DNA of 64,000 nt from Litoditis marina. Taxonomy: Eukaryota; Nematoda; Chromadorea; Rhabditida; Rhabditidae. Positions 1-12,450 of the stretch are shown one piece after another. The first letter of the stretch is position 1, and each line of letters begins with the position of its first letter. The notes below the pieces were generated by a model. That model ran no database searches. It was given only the letters and a program-made list of their open reading frames with translations, and had not been told where the DNA came from. The position numbers and the translations under genes are program-made. The stretch covers positions 50,229,402 through 50,293,401 of the forward strand of contig OZ038433.1 of NCBI GenBank assembly GCA_964036275.1. Direction: 5' to 3'.

Positions 1-57
1 TATAGTAGAGAAAGATAGATAGGCATCATTGGAGACGAAGTTAGGTTAGGCAGAGAT

Positions 58-61
<4 letters not shown>

Positions 62-115
<54 letters not shown>
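62..115. repeat. (GA)n microsatellite
   Basis: An almost pure GA dinucleotide run sits in the purine-rich sequence upstream of the first visible exon of the acetyl-CoA hydrolase gene. The first 178 bases hold no coding sequence I can support and are probably intronic. Confidence 0.9.
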
Positions 116-119
<4 letters not shown>

Positions 120-178
120 GAGACATCGGAGAGAGATGAGAGATATAAGTTGAGAGAGATGATTCCCTCCATTTGCAG

Positions 179-3100
179 AGCGTATCCGTTCCAACTCGTT
201 GTTCACCGGTGGAAATCTTCGATCCGCTGTTTCGGAAGGTTAGTTAGTTTACACAGTTGAAAAAAATTTCTTTACTTATTTCAGTCTGCCAACAAGTTGA
301 TCAAACATTAGCTGTGTTTTGTTGAAGTTCGCTCACACTGATAGTGATTCCCATTCCTATGTTACATACTTAACAGTGATTAGGCTCTAATGATCATTTC
401 GAGAGATTGGTTTAGTAAGTATTTCACATACACTAAGCTTGAACTTTTTAGATAGCGTGTAATGTAAATGAACAGACTATGGTTTTCAACGTCTTACTGT
501 GTCTTTTCACTCAGAGGACCCCAGTCCCCAATATCAGTAATGTATCTCACTTTAATATAACTGTAATTTCAAGAATATACACTATTTTTCTCCATTTTCG
601 TTCACAACGTTTTCTAAACTCCTGAAGTTCATCAGCAACATGACTGATCAGAAATAGGAGTTTCTTTGGTATCCTCCCATTTTTAAATGTTGCTTGCAGG
701 TATTGCCGACTTCAACTCGTGTTTCCTGTCCGAGGTGCCCCTGTTGTTCCGAAAGGGAGCCATCAAACTGAATGTGGCCCTCATTCAGGTTGGCCATCTA
801 CTATCTATTCAGACTATCACACTTCACAGCCAAACTACTGTAAAGTTGTCTTAAAGTAGGACGAAACCCTGTGTCCTTTAAACTGCAATTGAACAGTGTA
901 TTGCAGTTTGAAGGAGTGAAGCGTTGCGATTGGACCACATAATCGTCCTTCTTTAATAACCTGAAAAGTTCACGAAACGGGCTAACTTTTGGCTAATGTC
1001 GGTAAAGTTTGTCCAATTATGATACAAAATCATGAAATGTCAAGTATTCTGAGCAAAAAACGGTTCACTTATTCAAGACGTTTATTTGAGACGAATATTG
1101 TGGACATGCTGCCATGACGCTAAATTCAGTTGAATGTTTCAGGTGTCGACCCCGGACAAGAATGGCTACTGTTCCCTGGGTACATCGGTCGACTGTGCCC
1201 GTGCCGCTGTCACCAACGCCGACTACATTATTGGTAGGTGTTGATTAAGGGACCCCAATTTATACAATTGACTCATTACTGGGCGAGTAGGTCACGAAGA
1301 TTCTGATATTTAGTGAACCACTTAAACGTTTTCAGTAGTATTTTCTCGATATCGGCTATAAAATTAGGTTTTTTTCAGCCACTAGGACACCAATTTCCAA
1401 AATTAAAAAAAATAACGTGCCGAAATCGTGAAGATTTGGCTTATTTTCGTAGTGAAAACCAAGTTTGCCATATTTCAATCGAAGAACTGACCCCTTCCTG
1501 TAGATAAGTCTTACCTTTCTCACTGGTTATCAACCGGTTACCTACTGAGGTAACCTGAAAAAAGAATTACCAAAACCAGGTTAGATATAGAATGGACGGT
1601 ATGTGTTTGCAGCCATGTCCAACAAGAACATGCCGCGTACCTTCGGAGACGGAGTTATCCACTCGTCCCACATTGATGTGATGGTGGAACAGAACGATCA
1701 CGTCCTTCACGAGAGACACATCGGATCCCAGAGTGAACAGGTACTCGAATGTTTCACGTATTCTATAAAAGACCTGCGGTGGATTATACATTTGTTTCTG
1801 CGTTGCTGTTATTGGTCTGGGTTTGCGCTGGTTTTCCTTCCAATTTGTGAATGTTTCATGCGTTGTACAGAAGAGACATGAAAGCGGGTCGCAAGTTAAC
1901 AATAACAACGCGATACAAGGATGAAAACTACGAGCCCAAAATAGGCTAAATCCAGGGAAATTCAGGAAAATCGAAATGGCTGGATTAGAACCGAATTAGG
2001 CTTTTTGGCACCTATTTTAGGTCTGTCGTTGCCTATTTCAGGCCTGTAGCCCCTATTTTGAGCTGGAATTAACCTATTTTGGGCTTGTAACACGCAAAAT
2101 TTATTTTTTTCGCGAATGCCGGAAACAGGTGGCTACAAGCCTAAATAGGTTAATTCCAGTTCAAAATAGGGGCTACAGGCCTGAAATAGGGCCAATAGCA
2201 AAGGGGACGAGGGGTAAAGGGGACGAGGCTTGACAAAATAATTATAGGTAAAATAATAATTATCAATACTGAGGTGACCACAATCACTATTAGTATCCAA
2301 TAAACGGTTTTAGTTAGCAATGTGAGCCGCAGAACCGATATATATCTTGTTCTACCAGATCTGTTTGTCACACCCTCGTCCCCTTTACCCCTCGTCCCCC
2401 GGTCGTTCCCTTCACCCCTCCTCCCCTTTGCTATTTCCCAGTGAAATAGGTGACCCCAGAGCTAAAATAGGTGTCTACCAGGCTAAATTAGGTGCCGACA
2501 AGCCTAATTTGGTTCTAATCCAGCCATTTCTATTTTCCTTAATTTCCCTGGATTTACCCTATGTTAGGCTTGTAACTTTCACCTGAGAATGGCTTGTTGA
2601 AAAAAGAGAATGAGGGAATGTCTAATAATAAAAAAAGTTTTCCACGTCTCTTGTGCACGAGTTTTGGTGACCATTACGAAGGATAGGTTTATTGTTCATT
2701 TGTTATGTTGAAACTTATTTTGGTTTGCTCACAAGGGAGATCGAGTATAGTTTGTTCCACCCACTTATAACCTTCTACAGTAATCTGCTACCTCTTCCAG
2801 GTCAAGGTTTACTATATTAGCGTATTCAGAACGCCTCAAAATGTTCATAGTGTCTTCTGCATGTTTACTACTACTAACTCTGAGAATTTTTTTATATGTG
2901 CATATCCAACCAGGTTTTTTATTCCAAAATAACAAACCTTTCTATACATTTTACAATATTGTGCCGCTTTTGCTCCCCATTCTAGAAGCAAATACGATCT
3001 CTTACATGCGTTGCATAATTTTAGAAATTCTGGGAAAAAACCAGGTTTTCCTTTTCGAATTTGTTCGAACCGACACACTACTGTCTTCAAAGTCATGAGT

Positions 3101-6100
3101 GAAAGGTTAAACACGGGTATCTTCTATTACAAACTCGTGAAATGTGAAACGTAGGCAATGGAAAACAATGACTATTTTTCATGTTCCGTTTCGTCATTAG
3201 TGTATTTTAACTTCGAGTATATTATATACTTCGAGTATACCTTTTTTGTTTTTAGGAGACCAAAATCGGACGTATTATCGCCGAAAACCTTGTCGATAAT
3301 GGAGCAACACTGCAGATGGGTGAGTTTAATAGAAAAATTAAACTTTTCTATCTATTCCTGATTAAAATTTGCTAAAAATATGATTTTGTTGTCCGGAAAC
3401 AAGATTGCAAAAACATTCCGTCGAGCCGGATTCGAACCAGCGACCTAAGGATATCTGCGACTCTACAGTCCTCCGCTCTACCAACTGAGCTATCGACGGA
3501 CATTCTTTCGCGGCGAGGCAGCCGACATGTGGCCGGGCAGCCCGCTGGCGCAATAATCGTTCTCTGGGTGCAAGTGCACCGCCCTTTCAAAGGACAAAGG
3601 TGTTCTTTGCAAACACTCAGGTTTTCGGTTGTTGAAGAGTGGAACTAAATTGGACTTTCTTTTAGCCTTTGATTAGTACTTGAAACGATGAAACGAGGTA
3701 GAAGTAGTTGGTAACTAAATGTTGAACATTGGAACATGGTAATTCATATTTAGTCCTCTTTGTAGACTCATTTACTTTCATTTCAGACTTTACAATTACA
3801 AGCATGATTTTTGTAATGTTTCTAATTTTGTAATGAGTTGAACTCGATAATGTGTATTCTCTAAACTCAATTACACGTAAATGCCACGTGAACATTACAT
3901 GAATGTCACGTGAAATCTATGTGAAGCTCGCGAGAGTGGTCACTTATAGGCGCGGTGCGGACATAATTCTCAAAACTCACGTGAAGGTCGCTATTTACAC
4001 GTTGTGAGGGTGTGAAGATGATGTGTATGTTTCAGGTATCGGCGCGGTGCCGGACGCAGCGCTCTCTGCCCTCGGAAACCACAAGGATCTGGGAATTCAC
4101 ACGGAAATGTTCTCTGACGGAGTATTGGATCTCATCAAGTGCAATGCCATCACTAACAGCAAAAAGGTGGGAACATGGGAAATATGGATATTGATTGAAG
4201 TCTTTTGTTTCAGGAGGAATTGTGTTTGACCTCCCTATATAAACTTTCAACTTTCTCCTCGTGTGTGAAATAGTTGAAATTTTCCGTTGCCGTATTTCAG
4301 TTCGTGTTTCAAGATTAAAAGGCTTTTCATTAACAATTCTCCTTATGGAAACTTTAGTTTGCAGAAACCGGTCGATTTTACAGAAGAACGTTGATGTGTA
4401 TTCACATCAGGAATATACTATAGTTGTGTTGGGAATACTATACAATGAACTAACATTATTATATTATATTATAACATTGGGAGTAGGTGTAGTCTAGTTG
4501 AGAATAATTTTCACAGTCCCATGTTTCGAATCTCTCAACTCTGGCTCTTTCAGACGATTCACCCCGGCAAACTGACTGTCTCGTTCGTATATGGATCGAC
4601 TGAACTGTACAATTATCTGCACGACAACCCGCTCATCGAGTTCGGAGACGTCCAATGGTACTTTGTCATACACTCCAAACTACAGAATACTTGAAGAAGG
4701 ACGATTATGTGGTCCAATCCCAGCGCCTCGGACCTTTAAACTGCGATACATTTCTCAATTGAAGCGTTGGGATTGATTCACATAATGGTCCTACTTTGAT
4801 GCTGTTTTTTGAGTGACGAAATGCAATAATTCACTGATTTTTCGAGTGTTGCTGGATATGAATTACCGTGACTCGCCTACTTCTGTTTTTGAATCAAAAA
4901 GTTTAGAAGTGACTAGATGACTCGAAGTTTTTCCTAGTTGAAGGTCCAGTTTTGGGAATATGTTAGGTTCACGATTAAGTAGTGGAGAGTGTTATCCATT
5001 TAGTTTGGTATTGAATTCAGGTTGAACAAGGAGATTTATGCATATAGGAGGTATACTAAAGTTCCATATAAGATGACATGTTGCTGATAATAATGATAAT
5101 AAAAAACAATAGTAATAATTATAATTATAGTGATAGTATGCTATGTTTACAGGGTGAACGATCCAGCCATCATCCGCGGAAATCCTAAGGTGACGGCCAT
5201 CAACTCTGCTGTGGAGATTGATCTGACTGGACAGGGTATGCTCGCTCGAATGTTTCACTCGATCTATATAGGAGCATGGAAAAGTAGTGACTGAATTAAC
5301 CTTACTAGAGTACTCAGAACGAACGTAGTTGCAAGTTGCAAAACAGTAAATCACTGTTCCAAATACAGCGTGGCTGTCATAAATATTAGTTTGTTGCAAT
5401 ACAGTTTCGACCAAACGCGAATTTGCCCATTGTCTGAGTAGAGCACAGGAAAATGTCGTAATTTTTCAGTTTCTTTAAATAGTGTTCTCTTTCCTCATTT
5501 CTTCCCAGTTTCATGACAGTAGATGTTTCGTTCACTGGTCGAACAATCGAAAAGGAATTCGCTATTTTAGCCGAAATTCAGAAGTCGGATCAAAAACAGA
5601 ATCCGAGCAAACTATAGTATAAACACAAGTGTTTCACTGCAAATATTACAAAAAGTGTGGGAAACACATCAAAAATCGAGTCGGGTTTCGGCACCATTTA
5701 CATAATATGTATATAGTTTATACATTCATTTTATTACCATTACATTCCATTTAGTTCTGACAAATGGTAATTTTGTTTCAGTTGTCTCGGACTCCGTCGG
5801 CAAGCGGTTCCTGTCTGGTTTCGGAGGCCAGGTGGACTTCATCCGCGGGGCGGCCATCTCGGATGACGGACTGGGAAGACCCATCATCGCCCTGCCCTCC
5901 ATCTCCAAGAAGGGACAGAGCAAGATCGTACCCTATATCAACGAGGTACGAAACATTCAAGTGAAATAGGGGTGACTCTATAATGAGCTATACAGAACAT
6001 TTGAGTGAATACAGGTTCACGTGTATGAAGTTATCAGGATTGAGCGAGCCAAGTGTGGGTTGCAATGTTGTTCAGTATATCAATGAGGTACGAAACATTG

Positions 6101-7217
6101 AAGTGAATTACGGGTGGTGGTGGTGGTTCACGTGATTCATTTGGCAAACTGAGTCGTCTATTCGAGTGATTTCGTGAAAAAGGTATTCACTTTGGGGAGT
6201 TTCTAGTTATCAGGTATTTTTTACTAGGATGAAACGTTGAAGTGAATTTCACACAGGTTGTTCTACTTTTTTCCACGTGAAATGTCGTGTTTTGTTCTAT
6301 TTGCTGAACCGAAGAATTCAATAACATCATATACCTATTTCAGGGCGCCGGTGTTGTCACTACACGTGCTCACGTGCACTACGTGGTAACTGAATTCGGA
6401 ATCGCGCAGCTGTGGGGAAAGAACATGCGACAACGAGCTTATGAACTGATTAAGGTACGGTAGTTAATGCTCCGATGGTGAAACAATGATACGACATACG
6501 ATGAAACAATGATACGACATTTACGTCGGCATTCAACGTCAACGTTGATAGGGAAGAAACGGATATCTTGATTCACATGCGACGTTACCACCGACTAAAT
6601 CGATACTTTTTTCAAGAGTATGAATGAAGGTTCTCTACAAGTAGTCGTTGTCATCCAGTAGCACATTCAATTATACGAAAATGTATGAAATAGTGCCAAA
6701 TTTAACCCTTTTGTTCATTGTTCTATGAGAAATGTGTTGAACCGGTTGCACGCCTATTTTCTATAATGTTGTGGAAGTGTTTCATCAGTACTCTCTCGTT
6801 TTCCAGATTGCCCACCCCAGTCAACGGGAACATCTGGAGAAATCGGCATTCGAGAGACTGAAGGTAGTTTCTTCTTCTTTTTCCAAACGTTTTTTTTTCT
6901 GTAAATAAGAATGAAAGCTTTTATTCAATCGAATCAATATTAAAATAAAAGATTTCATTCGTACAATGTGTAAGAATAGTTCGGGGAGAGAAACATAAAA
7001 GTGGAACATTTTGCATCTACCCTTAAAAGACTGTTTGCCGAAGTGGTTTCTGGAAAAAAGGTGAACTGGTTAATTGGAACCCGGTTACCTGGTTAACGGA
7101 GTGCTCCTTAAAACTGTGTTTCCCAAGGGAATTGACGGAAATTCGTCAAAAGTAATTGCATTCTCTCTTCTGCATTTCTTATCTCTTTATTTGCAGGTCA
7201 TGCCCTCTTCCGACTGA
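179..7217 (+). CDS. acetyl-CoA hydrolase / 4-hydroxybutyrate CoA-transferase family, 5' end outside window
   Basis: Class I CoA-transferase family enzyme (Ach1/Cat2 type), which moves CoA between acetate or 4-hydroxybutyrate and other acids, usually in mitochondria. Twelve exons are visible: 179-238, 700-788, 1143-1233, 1613-1740, 3256-3319, 4036-4166, 4554-4657, 5153-5235, 5782-5945, 6344-6454, 6807-6863 and 7197-7217. All junctions are GT-AG and in frame, giving about 366 residues. Family proteins are about 450-475 residues, so roughly 100 N-terminal residues and the start lie left of the window. Family blocks seen include SLGTSVDC, MPRTFGDGVIH, the presumed catalytic glutamate in INSAVEIDLTGQ (exon 8), GFGGQVDFIRGA (exon 9) and GVVTTRAHVHYVVTEFG (exon 10). 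Exact substrate cannot be told from sequence. Introns carry several MITEs and an antisense tRNA gene. I saw no clear AATAAA close to the stop. Confidence 0.93.
855..952. mobile_element. MITE family A, copy 1 (TTAA-flanked palindrome)
   Basis: Short palindromic element lying in an intron. Its ends read AGTAGGACGA...TCGTCCTTCT and it is flanked by TTAA on both sides (851-854, 953-956). The centre is the two-armed motif around CTGCAATTG. Seven more copies occur in the window. The TTAA duplication suggests a piggyBac- or Kolobok-type parent transposase, which is an inference; the element itself codes for nothing. Confidence 0.8.
1925..2585. repeat. large imperfect inverted repeat (MITE-like)
   Basis: The left arm (about 1930-2200) and the reverse complement of the right arm (about 2370-2585) share long blocks such as TAAATCCAGGGAAATT, ATGGCTGGATTAGAACC and several CCTATTTTAG-type repeats. 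Runs of CCCCTTTACCCCTCGTCCCC near the centre pair with the opposite arm. The structure lies in the intron between exons 4 and 5 of the acetyl-CoA hydrolase gene. I found no convincing target-site duplication. Confidence 0.7.
3417..3499 (-). tRNA. tRNA-Tyr (GTA) with a 10-nt intron
   Basis: Read on the minus strand, the sequence folds as a standard tRNA. The acceptor stem is a perfect 7 bp pair (CCGTCGA/TCGACGG) with A as discriminator. The D arm is TAGCTCAGTTGGTAGAGC and the T loop is GGTTCGAATCC. The anticodon GTA is at 3464-3466. Ten extra bases (plus 3453-3462) follow position 37, the canonical site for tRNA introns, and eukaryotic tRNA-Tyr genes usually carry one. Removing them leaves a 73-nt mature tRNA. 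The gene is antisense inside intron 5 of the acetyl-CoA hydrolase gene. Confidence 0.95.
4695..4795. mobile_element. MITE family A, copy 2
   Basis: Same palindrome as at 855-952. It is flanked by TTGA on both sides (4691-4694 and 4796-4799), a variant of the TTAA target. It lies in the intron after exon 7 of the acetyl-CoA hydrolase gene. Confidence 0.8.
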
Positions 7218-7714
7218 TCTACTTATATGTGAAAATGATTATTGATTACCTTTTATCGATTGATAAGCGAGTTTTGCGGGTTAAATGCTTAGAACAGTAG
7301 CTCGTCATTAATCTTGCACGAAAGATTGTTAATTCACTGTAGTCGTTTGTGAACTAGAACTTCTTTGTCAATGTAGTGAACCTAGCATGTTTTAGCAGTA
7401 TTTCATTGAGTTTCCGGTGATAGTTGTTATAGAAAATCTGACGTTGTACATGTTTTCGCCGATTTCCGTGTGATTTGTCAGCTCTGGAAATGAAGTTTGG
7501 TCTGTACTTAATTTCTCCAGATTTTTACTATCTTTTCAAACCACAAACGTTTTATTAGTCCTTTTTGGTATGGTAAGACGAGATTTGAAAGGGGACAACT
7601 GTACTTGTTCATATGAATGAGTTCATGGAAAAGAAATATGCAACTTTTTCAACTGCTTTCAACACATGTCGAGAGTTACAAGCAAGAACAAGAACCTAAG
7701 GTGGCAGGCGTTTT

Positions 7715-7975
7715 GGTCAGTTCTATATCTAATCGGTTTTTTGGTAACCTAACTGGTTTTTGGAAGATGGAAGCACTTTTTTAGGTTACTTCGCAAGTAA
7801 CCGGTAGGTGACCTAAAACTAAGTTCCGGTTATTGTTTAATTTGACGTTAAATTTCAGTTTGCGTTAGAACAACCGGTAAACAATTTTTTCCGGTTACCT
7901 ACTGAAGTAACCTGAAAAAGAGTTACCGAAAACTGGTTAGGTTACCAAAAAACTCACTTAGGTATAGAATTGACC
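7715..7975. mobile_element. MITE with GGTCAGTTCTATA...TATAGAATTGACC ends
   Basis: The 13-bp ends are near-perfect inverted repeats. The interior is built of inverted GGTTACC/GGTAACC blocks. Related fragments are seen at about 1515-1597, 7060-7112, 23300-23393 and 29291-29415. The copy lies in the spacer just after the acetyl-CoA hydrolase gene. No open frame is present. Confidence 0.7.
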
Positions 7976-8745
7976 ACAATTTTCAAAGAATCGAACGATC
8001 AGGTTGCACGTACCTATATGGCTTCTGTGAAACTTTCGAGTGTGCTAGTAGACAATTGCACATTCGAATGAAAGATGAAAACCCTCTCCCAAACACAGTT
8101 ACTTCTCCAATTGTTGTTGTCCTTTCATTATTCACTGAAAGCTTGTTTGTATATACAAACACAAACACACTATTTTTGTAAAATAGTCTCAATTTTCTCG
8201 TTTTCCCTAAAAATTGACGATTTAATTTTCCTCAAAACAATCCCCCACGTGCTATGCAAACATTGTATCTAGTACAGTATCGCTTGCTAATAATGCGAGT
8301 ATTTGTGCTCAACTAATCGGCCAACTTGACCTTTGCAACTGTTTGTCGAGCCTACTTATACTACTTGATCTGAGGATAACGTCTTCTCTTGAGTGACCGA
8401 CTCGAAAACATAGTCGCCGCCCGACTTATAACAACTAACCACACATAAAAAACTAAACCAGCGTGTTTGAAATTCTAGAGGGAAAATTAACCAAGCAGCA
8501 AATTGTGTTATTGGAATCGCCTAAATACTCCAGCTGCGACATTCAAACGCGTTAAGTGCAGACTAAATTCACTATTCGAATTTTTACATTGATTTTTGGG
8601 TTGTTGATCAAGTTCAAAATTTCGAGTTCGAATTTAACAATCCTAATTGATTCCGATCATTATCAAACATACGAATACTTCACTGATAGTTCTGATGTAT
8701 AACCCAAATTGAGAGAGTTTGCTTGAACCGTTTCAACTTTTTCAG

Positions 8746-8886
8746 GAACATTTTCTGGACACCCGCCCTTATTTAGAGCTCGCAACAGTATACGAGTTTA
8801 CCAGTTGCAGTTCAGAACCTTTAGATTGTTCCCACTATGGTGCTGCCCACCTTGAAGATAACTGTATGCGCTTCGCTCGCTCCAGA
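8746..8886 (+). CDS. orphan coding-exon candidate, unknown protein
   Basis: A 141-nt stretch is open in phase 0 across 47 codons. It is bounded by a strong acceptor (CAACTTTTTCAG) and a strong donor (AGA|GTAAGC). The peptide includes EHFLDTRPYLELATVYEF and several cysteines. I do not recognise it, and I found no convincing partner exon on either side. The rest of 7218-10600 shows nothing else gene-like. It may belong to an unrecognised gene or be a chance open frame. Confidence 0.3.
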
Positions 8887-10603
8887 GTAAGCATACACAG
8901 TTTATGTAGTCCTATTCACCGTTGTTATAATTTCGAACCTATTTCTTTCTGGTGAAAACTCGTGAGTTATGACGTGTGTCGAGATCATACTACAGTAGAG
9001 ACACTATAAACAATTGTCGTTTCACGCTTCATTGACGGTTGGTTTAACGCATACGAGCGTTTCAGCTCCATGTTATTAGTTGCCGCACTATTGAGCGAAG
9101 ATGCACAGAAGCTAAGCTAAGCGAAATATACTTGGAGATTTCAGAGTTTATTCTGATAATTTACTTTGAACGGTGATGGAAGATTTGACTATTTGGACCC
9201 CATAAAGATAACTCCCTGCTCGAGTCCCGCCCAAAATCATACTACACTAAACGCTCGGTCCTCTCATCAAACTACAATAACTAAACTACAATAAAGATCT
9301 TATCCCTCTCTATATCAGAGTATTGACCCCATAAAAGATAACTCCCCTCCCGCGCTGTTCCCTTGTTGTTCTCTCTGTCTACCATCTCAAGTGTTGACTC
9401 GAGTGATTACAAGAGGCAGGCCATGTCTCGGCTCCTAGCCCCCCCCCCCTCTACGACAATGTTTGCTCCGCTAACCCTCATAATTAGCATAATCGCACAG
9501 CTTCCGCCGATCAGCAAACAATACCGGTTGGACGAAATACCGTAGTAGAAATAACAATTTTTATTGACCTTTTGATTCAAAAAATGATAGAAAAGGCTTT
9601 GAACACCAGAAGAGCTCAACGTTTCGTGTAAAACGTGTAAAGACCATGAAGAACCGACCACACAGGAACAAGCGAAGGCAAAAGATTCGGAAAAGGAGCT
9701 GAGAGTTCCACACCGTACTACCACCCCAGTGCAATATCAAAGCAATCAGTATAGACTTTTGGGAGGAAAAAGTTGATGAAGGTATCGTGATTTGCAGTTT
9801 TGTGCGATATATATAAACACACTGCAACAACTGAGCACCGAAGGTGAAACTTTGTAACTTTACTGTTATTCTAACTAGAAACCGCGGGGAAACAACATTG
9901 AATGAACTGTTTTTCGGCATTCTCTAGCTTTGTCCGAAAATACTCGTCGGAAAGACCATGTTACTGACCTTTTCATGTACGGTATAGAGCTCGATGGAAT
10001 TTTTGATTTTCACCTACTCTCGTTATCATTTGCTTTTTTTGGTGTTTCATTGGTTTTTCTGTCCCGATTTTTAATTTCAATTTGGAACCTTACTTAGTTT
10101 CATTTAATCATTAAATACGCACCATAAATCATGTACCACATATGCTTGCAACTGAATAAAAAATCTTGACTTTTAATTTGTGAGATGAGTCCTCACAATT
10201 TAGCGAATGTGTGGAGAATCAGGAAAGATACTGCAAAAACTATTAGTAAAATAGAACATTGATTGACTCGCGTGTGCGTTCAAAAGTTAATACGTAAAGA
10301 GAACAACCTCTACCTATATAAGGCAGGGTCTCTACTGTTTTTACGCGTTTCGAGGAACATGTAACTGAAAATTTAAAACATTCCAACACACACAGATAGG
10401 TTCCGAGTTACATGATTCTTGTACACAGGGCATTGCAGAGTAGTGTATCATAGGATTCGTTCTTTCCAAGGCAAGCGAATATGATGTATGTTGATCTGTC
10501 CCATTGTGTTGTAGTTTGATCCCTCTACTTCTCAGGATATACCTTCTGGCCGACGATATTGTATATGTCCAACATCAATAGGAGTATATATATATATATG
10601 AAT
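8887..10603. other. spacer without recognisable genes
   Basis: AT-rich sequence with short stop-broken frames. A C10 run occurs near 9440 and a short TA run near 10590. No splice-bounded coding segment or RNA gene was recognised. Confidence 0.5.
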
Positions 10604-10737
10604 TATACTAGAACTAAATTGAATAGTCACGTAAAGTTGGCATTCTAATGACGCATCGTGTACTTTGTCATTGCTCATTTCTGAGTTCTGCTGTGTTTTA
10701 CATGTTTCACGTGACTGTGCAATTGACTATCAATATA
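10604..10737. mobile_element. MITE family B, copy 1 (TATACT...AGTATA)
   Basis: About 134 bp. The ends share the pattern TATACT...AGT(A/C)AATTG and, just inside, AGTCACGTRAA, as imperfect terminal inverted repeats. The interior contains GTGCACTTTGTCATTGCACG-like sequence and TCTGAGTTCTGCTGTGTTTA. Four other copies lie between 13.8 and 20.1 kb, in both orientations. A TA target duplication is likely but cannot be separated from the repeat end. Confidence 0.75.
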
Positions 10738-11428
10738 GTACCGTGTGTACCGCTGATAGGAACACTTACAAAGTTAATCTATCACGAGCGACAAAATGCT
10801 ACTCAGTTTAGAGGTAGAGTTTTAACGCTTCTTCTCTTAGGGTTCAATACGTTCACATTTTTTGTATTTCATTCAACAGTTGTTGTGAATAGGAAACTGG
10901 ATAATGTGAAACTATACAACAAACAATAATTCACACAATCGAAAGATTGAACAAATGAAGTCTATCATAGAAATATTAATAAATAATAGCAGGGTCCATG
11001 CGTACAACGTTTATCATTACCGAACTGTGCAGCGCCTAATGAAATGGGGCTGAAACTCTCGGATGCGCTAAACATACGCCCATGAAGCGTGAAGCGCATT
11101 GTCGGCAACTTACGTGGAAATGACACAATTCTTTCTAGAATAAAATTCAAAAATGCGCCGGAATGAAAATACAAACACACTGGAAAATATAACGTATCTG
11201 GCTATTTTTCTCAACGCTCTTTCTGGACATATGGCCAAATCTGAAACAAAATCATACCAACAGGAGATTCGGGCTGCAAGTTATCCTACACCAAACCAAA
11301 ATGTACCGATTATAGTCGTCACCAACGCAATGGCGAGAGGGTACTGTATATCACATTTTTCGCTGTGTGCCAACATATGTCTTTGATTCTACGCGTAGTG
11401 CTTGTGAGCTCTTGTAGTGCAGTGCCAG

Positions 11429-11480
11429 GGGTTAGCTTGTAGCTGCGAATCATTTGCTCGCAGGTTCGAGTCCGGTGACG
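11429..11480 (+). other. tRNA-like B-box remnant
   Basis: GGTTCGAGTCC at 11463-11473 matches a pol III B box, and a poor A-box-like segment lies about 30 nt upstream. No complete cloverleaf forms. This could be a decayed tRNA or the head of a tRNA-derived SINE. Confidence 0.25.
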
Positions 11481-12030
11481 AACAAACGTCTATAAATTTG
11501 GCACCGCCATATGATTATTGTTGGAAAATAGAATTAAGATTCGTTCATTCTACTGAAATTAAAAATCAATTCCGAATTATGCGAACGTTGGAAAAGGTTT
11601 TGTGACCTTCTAAAACTGTTGGTGTTGAATACGTTGTTCGCAACAATGATTTCATACATTCTCTACGGAGAGTTGCAGGAACAGTAGTTACACTATGTTA
11701 GCGTTCTTGAATACGAATGAGTAACCACACAATACCCCACAAAACGTTTGTTTTCATGATATTTCCGCCGTTTTCGAGTGACCAAACCTTCAGATCTTCA
11801 CTGTTTTTCTATCTCGATACACAGTTGGCGAACTCAACCCCAAATCAACAGAAACAAACTATAAACACAACTATATATCTACCCCACTATACTGGATAAG
11901 GTGTGTCAAAGTTCTGTTAGAATTGAGTTAGTCATGCTCTCTATGCACTATTTGGAATACTTTTGAGTTGAATTCCGGCGCGACTGTATCGATTTTGTTG
12001 TAAATAGTTGACTGATGCCTTTTTCAGGCT

Positions 12031-12075
12031 CTGAAGATGGCGAACCCGCCGAAACGTCAGCACTAAATAAAGAAC
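12031..12075 (+). other. CTGAAGA-stem-GAAAC motif of retroelement type
   Basis: The segment reads CTGAAGA, then a GGCG/CGCC hairpin with an AACC loop, then GAAACGTC, and shortly afterwards AAATAAAG. This resembles the catalytic core order of a hammerhead ribozyme (CUGANGA, stem II, GAAA), as found near the ends of some Penelope-like retroelements. I could not find a stem III and cleavage site, so it may be only a retroelement tail fragment. Confidence 0.3.
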
Positions 12076-12339
12076 ATCATATCACCTCGTGTTCGGTCTA
12101 ACCAACAATATATATCTATCATCAACTCTTTGAGAATACTGTAGCTGACCGCAACCACTTGAATGTACCGCCTTTAGCACTTCAAAATGAGTATCTGTGT
12201 TGGACTGTGACCCTCCTGTTTACGAACGCTCTATCGTCTGTGCTCACTGTAAGAAAACACTTAACGGAAAACGAGATGTGTACGTGCAGCCCTACCGTCA
12301 AAACAGTCACTCACGGACAATTTTGCTAGAACACTTCAA

Positions 12340-12450
12340 AAAAGCACGCTTATGCGGTCCAACTGGAACGCTTCAGTCCTTTAAACTGCAATGCATTTTT
12401 CAATTGCAGTTTAAAGGACCGATGACAAGGGAGTGGTCCACATAATCGAT
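12340..12450. mobile_element. MITE family A, copy 3 (decayed)
   Basis: The central CTTTAAACTGCAAT...CAATTGCAGTTTAAAG palindrome is intact. The right terminus is degraded after CACATAATCGAT, and TCAA precedes the left end. The surrounding 10.7-13.8 kb holds no supported gene. Confidence 0.65.
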
